This document shows positions 18,403 through 27,554 of a stretch of DNA of 64,000 nt, piece by piece. The stretch is from Anthocerotibacter panamensis C109 (GTDB lineage: Bacteria > Cyanobacteriota > Cyanobacteriia > Gloeobacterales > Anthocerotibacteraceae). The stretch's first letter is position 1. Each line of letters starts with the position of its first letter. The DNA lies in assembly GCF_018389385.1 (NCBI RefSeq), contig NZ_CP062698.1, forward strand, positions 2,173,501 through 2,237,500, given 5' to 3'. The notes beneath the pieces were generated by a model that saw nothing but the letters and a program-made list of their open reading frames with translations, had not been told where the DNA came from and ran no database searches. The position numbers and the translations under genes were made by a program.

Positions 18403-20454
18403 ATGTTGGCGCAATCAAGTACGCATAGATTGTTCAAAAGAGGACCGCTACGCGCCCGGAGTGAAGCTCTATTGGCGCGCATGTCTACTCGGATTCGCCA
18501 GTCTTTAGAGTTAGATGAGATTCTGGCGGCGACGGCTCTGGAGCTGCGTAATTTTTTGAGGACCGACCGGATCAAAGTCTATCGCTTTCACCCGGATGGG
18601 CATGGTGAAGTCGTAGCAGAAGCACGCACGGGCGAACGTCTCCCCTCCCTGATGGGACTGCACTTCCCGGAGGAAGATATCCCTGCTTTTATACGCGAGC
18701 GCTACCTCAAGTCCCATACCCGTACCATTGTCAATGTGGCGAGCGGGATGATCACGCTAAACTCTCCACCGGTTGGGGTTATGGTGGGCCGGCAATGGCT
18801 TCAGGAGCGCCCTTCGGATGATCTCTTCCAACACGAAGTAGACCCCTGCCACATCGAATATTTGACCAATATGGGGATTATGTCTTCGTTAGTGGTCCCC
18901 GTACTGCACCACCAAGAACTGTGGGGGTTACTCATCTCCCATCACAGCGAGACCCGACTCATCTCCCGCGAGGACCTGTACATTGTCCAGAACTTAGCCG
19001 ATCAGGTTTCGCTGGCAATTGCACAGGCGAGTTTGCTCGATCAAGCCCGGAAGTTGGCTCAGCGCGAGGCTTTTATCAACCGGATCGTCTCCTTGCTGCA
19101 CGCGCCGCGCGGGTCGGATGACCTCATCGATACGGCCCTGACGTGGACTATTGAGGTACTGCACGGGAATGGGGGACGGTTATTCCTCTATCCCTTGGAC
19201 TGGAAATCTGCCCCCCGGCTCTATGCTCAAGGCCAGCAGCCGGTGCAGTTAGAAGTGGGTCTGTTGGAGGAGTTACCCCTCTGGAGAGAAGCTATGGCGC
19301 TCCCCTCCAGCCCTATGCCCCTCTGCGCAGCGGACTACCCCACGATGCAGGTGGTGACAGACCTCTATGCCAATTCTGAATGGCAGGCACTCACCCCCTA
19401 TTTTCAGGAAACTCCGATCCGTGGTTTCCTGGTGCTACCCTTGTGCTTCGGTCAGGAAATGCTGGGGTGTTTGACGGTTTTTCGCGGCCCTACGGACACA
19501 GAAACGTTCTGGGCAGGCTATCACAACCCGGATGAACGGCAAGCATTCCCCCGCCGGTCCTTCACCCAATGGCAGCACTTCAGACGCAACCAAGCGCAGC
19601 CTTGGACGGAGGAAGAAGTCACCCTGCTCAAGGCTTTAGGAGGTCACTTGTCGATGGCTGTGATGCAAAATCGCCTCTACCAATGTGAACGGGAGCAACG
19701 GCTGTTGTTGGAGATGCGCAACCAAGCCCTCACTTCTGCTCGGGTTGCTGCTGAGGAAGCGAGCCGTCTCAAGTCAGATTTTCTGGCTTCTACCAGCCAT
19801 GAGCTACGCACGCCCTTGGCCTCGACTTTGAACTATTTGAAGTTACTTAAAGAGGGTTTTTATGACAATGAAGCTGAACTCAAGGAGTTTATCGACGGGG
19901 CTTATCAGTCCACCGTCAATCTAGTCTCCATCATCAATGATGTGCTCGACATCGCCAAGATTGAAGCAGGTCATCTGGTGCTCAATTTGGAGTCTGTCGA
20001 TCTTCCGGCCCTCTTGGAGGAGCAGAATACCCTCTTCACCCCTGAAAGTCGGCGTTACGGAGTTTCGCTCACCATAGACTGCGCTATCAAGCATGTTTGG
20101 GCGGATCAGACGAAACTGCGCCAAGTCTTGACCAATCTGCTTGCCAATGCCTTTAAATTCACCGACCATGGGCAGGTGCAGGTGCAGGCTGTACTGTCTG
20201 ACTCCATGGCTGAAATTTCGATCTCCGACACCGGAATTGGTATTGAGATGTCAGACCCCAACGTCCTCTTCGAACCGTTTGTCCAAGCCAGTGGTTCCAC
20301 AGAGCGGCATTACGGCGGGACAGGATTGGGGTTGACTATTTGCAAGTTTTTGGTAGAAAGGATGGGGGGTCAGATCTGGTTGTATAGCTTAGGTAAAAAT
20401 CAAGGGACTACGGTTACCTTCACGCTGCCGTTGACCCAACCAAACCAGGAGTAG
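18403..20454 (+). CDS. GAF-GAF sensor histidine kinase, phytochrome/CBCR-like
   Basis: The 683-residue kinase starts with a GAF domain (about 25-215) of bilin-binding type: IKVYRFHPDGHGEVVAEA, FPEEDIP, and DPCHIEYLTNMGI, whose Cys-His occupies the usual chromophore-attachment position. A second GAF follows (about 230-430), then HisKA with SHELRTPLAS and HATPase_c with NLLANAFKFT, DTGIGIE and GTGLGLTI. There is no PAS or PHY domain, so it is not a canonical phytochrome. Light sensing is inferred, not proven. It heads a three-gene set with two receiver proteins. Confidence 0.9.
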   Translation: MLAQSSTHRLFKRGPLRARSEALLARMSTRIRQSLELDEILAATALELRNFLRTDRIKVYRFHPDGHGEVVAEARTGERLPSLMGLHFPEEDIPAFIRERYLKSHTRTIVNVASGMITLNSPPVGVMVGRQWLQERPSDDLFQHEVDPCHIEYLTNMGIMSSLVVPVLHHQELWGLLISHHSETRLISREDLYIVQNLADQVSLAIAQASLLDQARKLAQREAFINRIVSLLHAPRGSDDLIDTALTWTIEVLHGNGGRLFLYPLDWKSAPRLYAQGQQPVQLEVGLLEELPLWREAMALPSSPMPLCAADYPTMQVVTDLYANSEWQALTPYFQETPIRGFLVLPLCFGQEMLGCLTVFRGPTDTETFWAGYHNPDERQAFPRRSFTQWQHFRRNQAQPWTEEEVTLLKALGGHLSMAVMQNRLYQCEREQRLLLEMRNQALTSARVAAEEASRLKSDFLASTSHELRTPLASTLNYLKLLKEGFYDNEAELKEFIDGAYQSTVNLVSIINDVLDIAKIEAGHLVLNLESVDLPALLEEQNTLFTPESRRYGVSLTIDCAIKHVWADQTKLRQVLTNLLANAFKFTDHGQVQVQAVLSDSMAEISISDTGIGIEMSDPNVLFEPFVQASGSTERHYGGTGLGLTICKFLVERMGGQIWLYSLGKNQGTTVTFTLPLTQPNQE

Positions 20455-20459
20455 AGCGC

Positions 20460-20852
20460 TTGAATATCCTGTTAGTAGAAGACGACCACCTCCTCGCAAG
20501 GGGAACGGCCAGACTCCTACAGCGTCTAGGTGGTCATCACGTCTACATCACCATGGAACCGGAGGTTATTTTCCACCATTGTGCTGCCGGAGAGGTAGAT
20601 TTAGTCATTATGGATATCAACCTTTCTGGAGTCTATTGGCAAGGGCAGGCTGTGGATGGGGTGGACATCTCGCGTCAACTGAAGGAGCGCTATCATCATC
20701 TTCCTATTTTGCTGGTGACCGCCTATGCCCTGCGCACCGAGCAGCAGAGCCTTTTACTTAATTCTCAAGCCGATGGCTATTTCGCCAAACCCATCACGGA
20801 CTACAAATCGTTTTTAACTACCATTGCACAACTTTGTCAAAGGAGCCCCTAA
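20460..20852 (+). CDS. Stand-alone response regulator receiver
   Basis: The 130-residue single-domain receiver has acidic residues VEDD at the N-terminus, a phospho-acceptor Asp in VIMDINLSG, Thr in LLVTAYA and Lys in FAKPI. It starts with TTG at 20460, five bases after the kinase stop; GGAG lies inside the kinase end. It is probably a direct target of the upstream kinase. There is no output domain, so it acts by protein contact or as a phosphorelay step. Confidence 0.88.
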   Translation: MNILLVEDDHLLARGTARLLQRLGGHHVYITMEPEVIFHHCAAGEVDLVIMDINLSGVYWQGQAVDGVDISRQLKERYHHLPILLVTAYALRTEQQSLLLNSQADGYFAKPITDYKSFLTTIAQLCQRSP

Positions 20853-20858
20853 TTTCCC

Positions 20859-21308
20859 ATGGTTAAGCTTGCCCTCTTAGACGACGATGCAAACTGGTGC
20901 CGGACGGCAGAACACTTCTTGGGCCAGGAATTTGGTGTAGTGGTCTTTCGCTCTATCACGAGTTTTTTTCAGGAGCTAGACCGCCTCAGCCAGTTCGATG
21001 TGTTGATCATCGACTTCTCTCTCCCTACGGCTCGTCACGAGCGTAGCGATATCAACGGCAGTGAAATCATCACCCGCATCAAGCAGTCCTTGGCGCATCC
21101 ACCCCTGTTAATTTTAGCGACGGCCTTCGTGAGCACCAAAGAAGCGGACCAACTCGGGCGTAGGATTTGCCCCGACGCCGATGCCATCTTCCCCAAAGAT
21201 GCCGGGTTGGAAACCCTACGCCAGCAAATCCATCAGCTGCTCAAGCACAAAGCGATGTTTCTTCTGCAAAATAACCAGCCTCAAAATGGGGATTCACCGG
21301 ATTGCTGA
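20859..21308 (+). CDS. Stand-alone response regulator receiver, divergent
   Basis: The 149-residue receiver-like protein has the acidic cluster LLDDDANW and a probable phospho-acceptor Asp in [10 protein letters not shown] longer loop ([14 protein letters not shown]) follows, then ATAF and IFPKDAG in the Thr and Lys positions; the usual Pro after Lys is Asp. It lies six bases after the first receiver. Its last 15 bases overlap the end of the convergent pseudouridine synthase. Two receivers behind one kinase suggest branching output or a phosphate sink. Confidence 0.83.
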   Translation: MVKLALLDDDANWCRTAEHFLGQEFGVVVFRSITSFFQELDRLSQFDVLIIDFSLPTARHERSDINGSEIITRIKQSLAHPPLLILATAFVSTKEADQLGRRICPDADAIFPKDAGLETLRQQIHQLLKHKAMFLLQNNQPQNGDSPDC

Positions 21309-21866
21309 GCGTAGCCGCTGAAGCTCAACTTCCGTGACATCGCGCCATTGACCGGGGGTAAGTCCCTTGGCCTCTAGACTTGCGAGCTGCATACGCACCA
21401 GCCGTAGTGTCGGGAAGCCCATGGCGGCGGTCATGCGGCGGACTTGGCGGTTGCGCCCTTCAGTCAGGGTCAGGCTGACCCAACTGGTCGGTATGTTTTT
21501 GCGAAAGCGGATGGGTACAGGGCGCTCGGGCAAGTCGGGCTCCGCAGGAAGGATAGAGACCCGAGCGGGGCGGGTCACATAGTCGGCGATACGGATGCCG
21601 AGGGTCAGCGGATGGAGCTGTTGTGGGGTGGGAATTCCCTCAACCTGGACCCAATAGGTGCGCGGATGACCATAGGCAGGGTCGGTGAGGCGGTGGGCAA
21701 ACGGGCCATCATCGGTCAACAGCAGTAGCCCCTCGCTGTCCCAGTCCAGACGTCCAACCGGGTAGACCCCAGGGACATCGATAAAGTTTTTGAGCGTGGC
21801 GCGCCCAGCACTGTCCTGAAACTGGCTGAGGACACCGTAGGGTTTCCAGAAAAGTAGATAGCGCAC
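21294..21866 (-). CDS. Pseudouridine synthase, RluE/RsuA family
   Basis: The 190-residue enzyme isomerises uridine in rRNA. The catalytic motif [17 protein letters not shown] holds the essential Asp, and [11 protein letters not shown] is the second conserved block. It lacks an S4 domain and begins [15 protein letters not shown], which matches RluE (23S rRNA) better than RsuA or RluB. The start is GTG with GGAGTAGCGC before it. The specificity call rests on domain layout only. Confidence 0.9.
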   Translation of the reverse strand: MRYLLFWKPYGVLSQFQDSAGRATLKNFIDVPGVYPVGRLDWDSEGLLLLTDDGPFAHRLTDPAYGHPRTYWVQVEGIPTPQQLHPLTLGIRIADYVTRPARVSILPAEPDLPERPVPIRFRKNIPTSWVSLTLTEGRNRQVRRMTAAMGFPTLRLVRMQLASLEAKGLTPGQWRDVTEVELQRLRSAIR

Positions 21867-21964
21867 GCGCTACTCCTAATACGAAATCCGGTTCATGACT
21901 TGGTGTTCGCTCAAGGCCGCCCTACCCTCGTGGGGGCCTCACCTTATAAGACCCACAATGCCTA

Positions 21965-24511
21965 TCACAGGGTACTGCGTCCTGCCAATGCAGCCACCGC
22001 CAATACTAATTGCTCCGGTTCGATAGGCTTGGCAATATGTTGTTGGAAACCCGCTTTGAGCACTTTTTGGCGGTCTTCCGGGCGCGCATAGGCTGTCAAC
22101 GCCGCCGCCGGGATCTGTCCACCCTGCTCTGGGCTGAGGGCACGTACCTTGCGGATCAAGACATAACCATCCTCATGGGACATGGCGATATCCGACAGGA
22201 GTACCGCAAACTCCCCTGGGCGCGCTTTGAGGACCGTGAGCGCCTCCTCTACCGAAGCGCACGCCGTCACCATAGCTCCATGGTAGGAGAGCACCAGCAC
22301 CAGCAGTTCCAAAAGGTCCTGATCGTCATCCACCACTAAAATATTCAGACCCGCCAAGGGCTCGACAGGGGCTTTTTCCGCCATGAGTGATGCTTTTTCC
22401 TCCGTCTGCCAGGGCAAACATACCATCATGGTCGTTCCTTGCCCCGCTCCTGGACTCTGAGCGTGGATCGTACCGCCGTGTTGTTCCACTAAATTCTTAA
22501 CAATCGTGAGGTTCAACCCCACTCCTCTTTGGGCGCGGATGCTGTTGGCATCAGCCTGCCAAAAACGATCAAAAATATGCGGCAAAAAGTCTGGATGGAT
22601 ACCTAACCCAGAATCACGCACTTCAATTCGGGCATAGCTATCCGTTGGCACTAACCAGACCTCAATGCGTCCTCCTTCCGGCGTGAACTTGATGGAATTG
22701 CTGAGCAGATTCCAGAAGACTTGCTTGAGCCGTTCCTGATCGCCCATGACCCGTTTTGGACAGGGAGTAAACCGGGCCTCAAGTTGGATATGTTTCGCCT
22801 CTGCCGACAGCCTCACCACTTGGATAACTGCATCCACAACCTCAGCAAGGTCAAGGGATTGGCAATGGAGATTCAAGGTGCCCGTCGTGATGGACGAGAG
22901 ATCCAGAAGGTCTTCAATCAACTGGTTTTGCAAGCGGGCGCTCCGCTCAATATTTTCCAACGCCTGTTGGGTTCGTGCTTCGTCAAAGTGGCCCCCGTGA
23001 AGCAGTTGCGACCAGCCAATTATAGTATTGAGTGAATTGCGCAACTCATGGGAGAGGAAAGAGAGAAAGTCATCTTTGGACCGATTGGATGCCTCCGCTC
23101 CCAGGCGGGCTGTATGCTCTTGGGCCAAAAGCTGGGCGCGCTCTTGTTCAAATTGCTTGCGCTCTGTAATATCAGTGATCGCAAGGAGAATCATAGGTGC
23201 TGTTCTCGGGTTGAGAATACTGTTGATTCTTAAAAGCATAGTCTTCTGACCAATCTGATCAAAAACCTGGGTTACTTCAAAATCCTCCATCCGCGTGCCT
23301 CCAGCCAAGTACTCACGCAGAGAAGCAATATTCCACTGACCTTGGCCTAACGCAAAGAAATACTGCTGCTCCGCTGCTTCAGGCGTAAGTTGAAACATTT
23401 CATAAAAGGCTCGATTCGCTCTTTGAACCCTCAGGTCTTGGTTCAGGACGATCAAAGGTTCTCGGATAGTCTCAACAATAGCGGCGGCGTAGTCACGGGC
23501 GGCTGACAAATCCTCAGCATTGCGCTTTAACAGATCAATATCAATCAACATGATTATCGCCCCATCAACCCGGCCCTCCATCGTTTGGTAGGGACGAATA
23601 CGCAGGTCGTACCAATGATGGTCCGAGTCTTGAATCTCCTGTACTGCAAAGCTACCATTCCTGACAACACTGTGCAACAGTTCTTCTAAGTTTGGAATGT
23701 GTAAGTTAATTTTAATATCTCTGAAAGGACGACCAACGTCACCAGGAATCAAATTAAAAATATTCCCAGCAGTGGGGGTGAAGCGACGGATACATAGGTC
23801 TAAGCTTAGAATGAGAATAGGGATATTGACACTGTCAATTAAATTTTGTAGGTCGTTATTTATTTGATTGACATCCTGATTGCGATGATTGAGCTCGTCA
23901 TTGATGGTATTCAACTCCTCATTGCTCGCCTGGATCTCTTCTTTAGCTGTTTCTAGCTCTTCATTAATGCTCTGCAACTCTTCATTGCTTGACAGGATTT
24001 CTTCATTGGCAGCCTTGAGGTCTTGGTTGGTACCTTCCTGCTCTTCAATAATCGACTGTAAATGCTCTTTAGTAGTGCTCAGCTCCTGCCTGAGAAGGTT
24101 AATTTCCCGATCCTGAAAGTTTTTTCTCGACTGGGTAGGGTGGTCCGTAGTTTGCAGTAAGGAAGGTGAAACGCTATCTTTTAGCAAAACCAAGAAGTAA
24201 CGCTCATCTGTCGGAGCTTTAAAAGGTAAGACATCCAGATCCACATAGCGTATCTTATCATGCTCTCGAATTTGCAAATTCTTCTTTTGAACGGCTTGGT
24301 TATTTTTTTGGACTTGATGAATCGCCGTGCGGACATCCAAGAGTAAATCCTGATGAACTATCTTAAGAAGATGCAAGCTTGCTTTGCCAGGGGCTGGACT
24401 TATGTAGGGGCTGGTTTTTCCACGAAAATGTAACACCTCCAATTGATTGTTTATAATAAAACCGGCGCTCTTGTTCAAATTGCTTGCGCTCTGTAATATC
24501 AGTGATCGCAA
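21965..24511 (-). CDS. Downstream fragment: PAS-PAS-histidine kinase-receiver, frame-separated from its CheB-CheR half
   Basis: This 848-residue ORF holds residues from one copy of the duplicated segment (coiled coil, then PAS regions), followed by HisKA (FLSFLSHELRNSLNTI), HATPase_c (NLLSNSIKFT, GVGLNLTIV) and a C-terminal receiver with Asp in VLLSDIAM. Its first codons (TTG at 24511) lie in the other duplicate, read out of frame, and have no ribosome site. The natural gene continued in frame from the CheB-CheR ORF. Whether this half is translated at all is unclear; a 149-base overlap with the upstream ORF might allow reinitiation. Confidence 0.75.
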   Translation of the reverse strand: MRSLILQSASNLNKSAGFIINNQLEVLHFRGKTSPYISPAPGKASLHLLKIVHQDLLLDVRTAIHQVQKNNQAVQKKNLQIREHDKIRYVDLDVLPFKAPTDERYFLVLLKDSVSPSLLQTTDHPTQSRKNFQDREINLLRQELSTTKEHLQSIIEEQEGTNQDLKAANEEILSSNEELQSINEELETAKEEIQASNEELNTINDELNHRNQDVNQINNDLQNLIDSVNIPILILSLDLCIRRFTPTAGNIFNLIPGDVGRPFRDIKINLHIPNLEELLHSVVRNGSFAVQEIQDSDHHWYDLRIRPYQTMEGRVDGAIIMLIDIDLLKRNAEDLSAARDYAAAIVETIREPLIVLNQDLRVQRANRAFYEMFQLTPEAAEQQYFFALGQGQWNIASLREYLAGGTRMEDFEVTQVFDQIGQKTMLLRINSILNPRTAPMILLAITDITERKQFEQERAQLLAQEHTARLGAEASNRSKDDFLSFLSHELRNSLNTIIGWSQLLHGGHFDEARTQQALENIERSARLQNQLIEDLLDLSSITTGTLNLHCQSLDLAEVVDAVIQVVRLSAEAKHIQLEARFTPCPKRVMGDQERLKQVFWNLLSNSIKFTPEGGRIEVWLVPTDSYARIEVRDSGLGIHPDFLPHIFDRFWQADANSIRAQRGVGLNLTIVKNLVEQHGGTIHAQSPGAGQGTTMMVCLPWQTEEKASLMAEKAPVEPLAGLNILVVDDDQDLLELLVLVLSYHGAMVTACASVEEALTVLKARPGEFAVLLSDIAMSHEDGYVLIRKVRALSPEQGGQIPAAALTAYARPEDRQKVLKAGFQQHIAKPIEPEQLVLAVAALAGRSTL
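23138..24463. repeat. Direct tandem repeat, copy 1 (1,326 bases)
   Basis: This segment recurs at 24465-25790 with a constant offset of 1,327. The left edge is where GGGC|GCGCTC and CCG|GCGCTC part; the right edge is after AATAAAACC. The translated copies are identical wherever I compared them, which implies a very recent event or an assembly error. It encodes the coiled coil and PAS regions (442 codons) of the chemotaxis-type sensor. Confidence 0.95.
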
Positions 24512-27425
24512 GGAGAATCATAGGTGCTGTTCTCGGGTTGAGAATACTGTTGATTCTTAAAAGCATAGTCTTCTGACCAATCTGATCAAAAACCTGGGTT
24601 ACTTCAAAATCCTCCATCCGCGTGCCTCCAGCCAAGTACTCACGCAGAGAAGCAATATTCCACTGACCTTGGCCTAACGCAAAGAAATACTGCTGCTCCG
24701 CTGCTTCAGGCGTAAGTTGAAACATTTCATAAAAGGCTCGATTCGCTCTTTGAACCCTCAGGTCTTGGTTCAGGACGATCAAAGGTTCTCGGATAGTCTC
24801 AACAATAGCGGCGGCGTAGTCACGGGCGGCTGACAAATCCTCAGCATTGCGCTTTAACAGATCAATATCAATCAACATGATTATCGCCCCATCAACCCGG
24901 CCCTCCATCGTTTGGTAGGGACGAATACGCAGGTCGTACCAATGATGGTCCGAGTCTTGAATCTCCTGTACTGCAAAGCTACCATTCCTGACAACACTGT
25001 GCAACAGTTCTTCTAAGTTTGGAATGTGTAAGTTAATTTTAATATCTCTGAAAGGACGACCAACGTCACCAGGAATCAAATTAAAAATATTCCCAGCAGT
25101 GGGGGTGAAGCGACGGATACATAGGTCTAAGCTTAGAATGAGAATAGGGATATTGACACTGTCAATTAAATTTTGTAGGTCGTTATTTATTTGATTGACA
25201 TCCTGATTGCGATGATTGAGCTCGTCATTGATGGTATTCAACTCCTCATTGCTCGCCTGGATCTCTTCTTTAGCTGTTTCTAGCTCTTCATTAATGCTCT
25301 GCAACTCTTCATTGCTTGACAGGATTTCTTCATTGGCAGCCTTGAGGTCTTGGTTGGTACCTTCCTGCTCTTCAATAATCGACTGTAAATGCTCTTTAGT
25401 AGTGCTCAGCTCCTGCCTGAGAAGGTTAATTTCCCGATCCTGAAAGTTTTTTCTCGACTGGGTAGGGTGGTCCGTAGTTTGCAGTAAGGAAGGTGAAACG
25501 CTATCTTTTAGCAAAACCAAGAAGTAACGCTCATCTGTCGGAGCTTTAAAAGGTAAGACATCCAGATCCACATAGCGTATCTTATCATGCTCTCGAATTT
25601 GCAAATTCTTCTTTTGAACGGCTTGGTTATTTTTTTGGACTTGATGAATCGCCGTGCGGACATCCAAGAGTAAATCCTGATGAACTATCTTAAGAAGATG
25701 CAAGCTTGCTTTGCCAGGGGCTGGACTTATGTAGGGGCTGGTTTTTCCACGAAAATGTAACACCTCCAATTGATTGTTTATAATAAAACCAGCCGGACTA
25801 TACTGGCTCAGAATAATTTGGTCAGCTTCTTTCTGAACATCATGAATACTCCAAATTTCACTGGTTTTGTCCCTATTAGTGCGCTCTTTCTGGGACATAT
25901 ACTGATTAGCTGAAAAGTTTATTTTTATAGAAGAATTTGCTATTTTACGAGCATAGATTTTACATTTACCATTCACCTTAAAAAATAGATCTGAGGGTTC
26001 TCCAGCAGTCTCAGATGGGCCGAGTAAAAGATAGCCAGTAGGTTTGAGTGCAAAGTGAAAGACCTGCATGATCTGCTTCTGTAGAGCAGGACTTAGATAG
26101 ATCAACACATTCCGACAGCTCACCAAATCTAAGTTGGAGAAAGGAGGATCACTGCTGAGATTATGTTTTGCAAACACACACAGCTCACGAATTGATTTAC
26201 TGATCTGATAACCACCCTCTATCTGAGTGAAGAAACGCTGTATACGCTCTGGTAAAACATTAAGCGTCAGACATTGATTATAAATACCATTTCGAGCCTT
26301 ATCTAAAGCTCGCTCATTGATATCAGTAGCAAATATTTGAACAGGAAACCTAAACCCCTGTTCCTCAAAGAATTCATACAAGCTGATAGCAATAGAATAG
26401 ACCTCTTCTCCTGTTGAGCATCCCGGTACCCAGATTCGAATTGGGTTGTCTAGAGATTTGTTATTGACTAAATTAGGAAAAACTATGCTCTTCAAAGCCT
26501 CAAATACTTCCGGGTTGCGGAAGAAGCTGGTTACGTTGATCAGAATTTCATAATAAAGGGCTGATACTTCCTGGGGATTGTCTTGGAGGTAGCGAATATA
26601 ACCTTTCATATCCTGAAGATTATGCAAGAGTAAACGTCGCAAAATGCGGCGCTCAATGGTCGCACGTTTGTACTGAGTAAAATCAACTTTAGTAACTACG
26701 CGCAGTATCGTAAGGATCTGTAAAAAATACTCTTCCCAATCAGGCTGCCCTTCGCTAGAGAGTTCAGAGGCGGAAGGTTCGCTAAAATGGCGGCTGATCC
26801 AAGCCAGCTTCTCGGCAATTTGATGAGGGGGTAGAATAAAATCTACCAAGCCCTTCGCTACCGGACTATAGGGCATATTTTCAAATTGAGACGATTGGGT
26901 ATCCTGGGCAAGAGTAACTCCTCCAGCGTTCTTGATCGCCTCTAGCCCCAGTGTTCCGTCATCATTGCTCCCCGATAAGACTACGCCAATGGCATTATTG
27001 CCCTGCGCCTGAGCTAAAGAGTTAAAAAAGTAATCAATTGGCATGTATCTTCCGTGAACTTTCTCTCGTGAAGTGAGGCTAAGTATATTCTGAGTAACCG
27101 ACATCTTGGTGTTAGGAGGAATAATATAAATATGGTTGGGTTCCACCTGCATTCCATTCTTAACTTGCTGGACGGACATAGAAGTGGCTCGGGATAAAAT
27201 CTCCGGTAACATACTTTGATAGGTGGGATCTAAATGCTGGATCAGTACAAAGGCCATCCCTGTGTCATTTGGTAGATGGCTAAGTAGTTGTGTGAAAGCC
27301 TCCAATCCTCCCGCAGAAGCCCCAACGCCAACAATAATTAGCTGCTCTTGTGCCTGCTGGTCGCTCACCTTCTGCTCAATAGTTGAGCCATCTACAGGGT
27401 TGGTAGTTCCTTCTGAATGCTCCAT
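24363..27425 (-). CDS. Upstream fragment: CheB-CheR-PAS sensor protein truncated by tandem duplication
   Basis: Domains in order: CheB-like methylesterase (about 30-220: VGASAGGLEAF, IQHLDP, GSNDDG), CheR methyltransferase (about 240-480: VTSFFRNPEVF, WVPGCSTGEEVYSIA), a coiled coil of SNEEL-type heptads, and PAS domains ending DITERKQFEQER. From there the frame shifts into 35 unrelated residues and a stop, because the second repeat copy is displaced by one base. I used ATG 27425; a TTG lies three codons upstream. CheB/CheR fusions of this kind are usually followed in the same protein by a kinase, which here is in the next ORF. Confidence 0.85.
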   Translation of the reverse strand: MEHSEGTTNPVDGSTIEQKVSDQQAQEQLIIVGVGASAGGLEAFTQLLSHLPNDTGMAFVLIQHLDPTYQSMLPEILSRATSMSVQQVKNGMQVEPNHIYIIPPNTKMSVTQNILSLTSREKVHGRYMPIDYFFNSLAQAQGNNAIGVVLSGSNDDGTLGLEAIKNAGGVTLAQDTQSSQFENMPYSPVAKGLVDFILPPHQIAEKLAWISRHFSEPSASELSSEGQPDWEEYFLQILTILRVVTKVDFTQYKRATIERRILRRLLLHNLQDMKGYIRYLQDNPQEVSALYYEILINVTSFFRNPEVFEALKSIVFPNLVNNKSLDNPIRIWVPGCSTGEEVYSIAISLYEFFEEQGFRFPVQIFATDINERALDKARNGIYNQCLTLNVLPERIQRFFTQIEGGYQISKSIRELCVFAKHNLSSDPPFSNLDLVSCRNVLIYLSPALQKQIMQVFHFALKPTGYLLLGPSETAGEPSDLFFKVNGKCKIYARKIANSSIKINFSANQYMSQKERTNRDKTSEIWSIHDVQKEADQIILSQYSPAGFIINNQLEVLHFRGKTSPYISPAPGKASLHLLKIVHQDLLLDVRTAIHQVQKNNQAVQKKNLQIREHDKIRYVDLDVLPFKAPTDERYFLVLLKDSVSPSLLQTTDHPTQSRKNFQDREINLLRQELSTTKEHLQSIIEEQEGTNQDLKAANEEILSSNEELQSINEELETAKEEIQASNEELNTINDELNHRNQDVNQINNDLQNLIDSVNIPILILSLDLCIRRFTPTAGNIFNLIPGDVGRPFRDIKINLHIPNLEELLHSVVRNGSFAVQEIQDSDHHWYDLRIRPYQTMEGRVDGAIIMLIDIDLLKRNAEDLSAARDYAAAIVETIREPLIVLNQDLRVQRANRAFYEMFQLTPEAAEQQYFFALGQGQWNIASLREYLAGGTRMEDFEVTQVFDQIGQKTMLLRINSILNPRTAPMILLAITDITERKQFEQERRFYYKQSIGGVTFSWKNQPLHKSSPWQSKLASS
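24465..25790. repeat. Direct tandem repeat, copy 2 (1,326 bases)
   Basis: Second copy, separated from copy 1 by one base (G at 24464). Because the repeat is 442 whole codons and the extra base makes the period 1,327, the reading frame is broken at the junction. Removing one period restores a single open frame from 27425 to 21965 of about 1,377 residues. Confidence 0.95.
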
Positions 27426-27554
27426 GGTTCTCAACCCCCGAGCTTACGGTGAACAGCCACTCAATATTATAGCGAGCTACTAGAGGAGCCTCAGAAGAGT
27501 AGGAAAAACGTATTACACGGACCGGAGTGCTAGGCAACAAGGGCCACCCCAACG

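Noticed and set aside
23880-24070. Short repetitive pattern that looks like a repeat array (also at 25207-25397)
   Set aside because: It encodes heptad repeats of the coiled coil between CheR and PAS domains; spacing is codon-based and no CRISPR-like spacers exist.
24363-24511. Programmed frameshift joining the two sensor ORFs
   Set aside because: The overlap arises from the tandem duplication; no slippery heptamer or downstream pseudoknot was seen at the junction.
26430-26450. GATTCGAATTGGG, which resembles a tRNA T-arm
   Set aside because: It lies in the CheR coding region and no acceptor or anticodon stems surround it.
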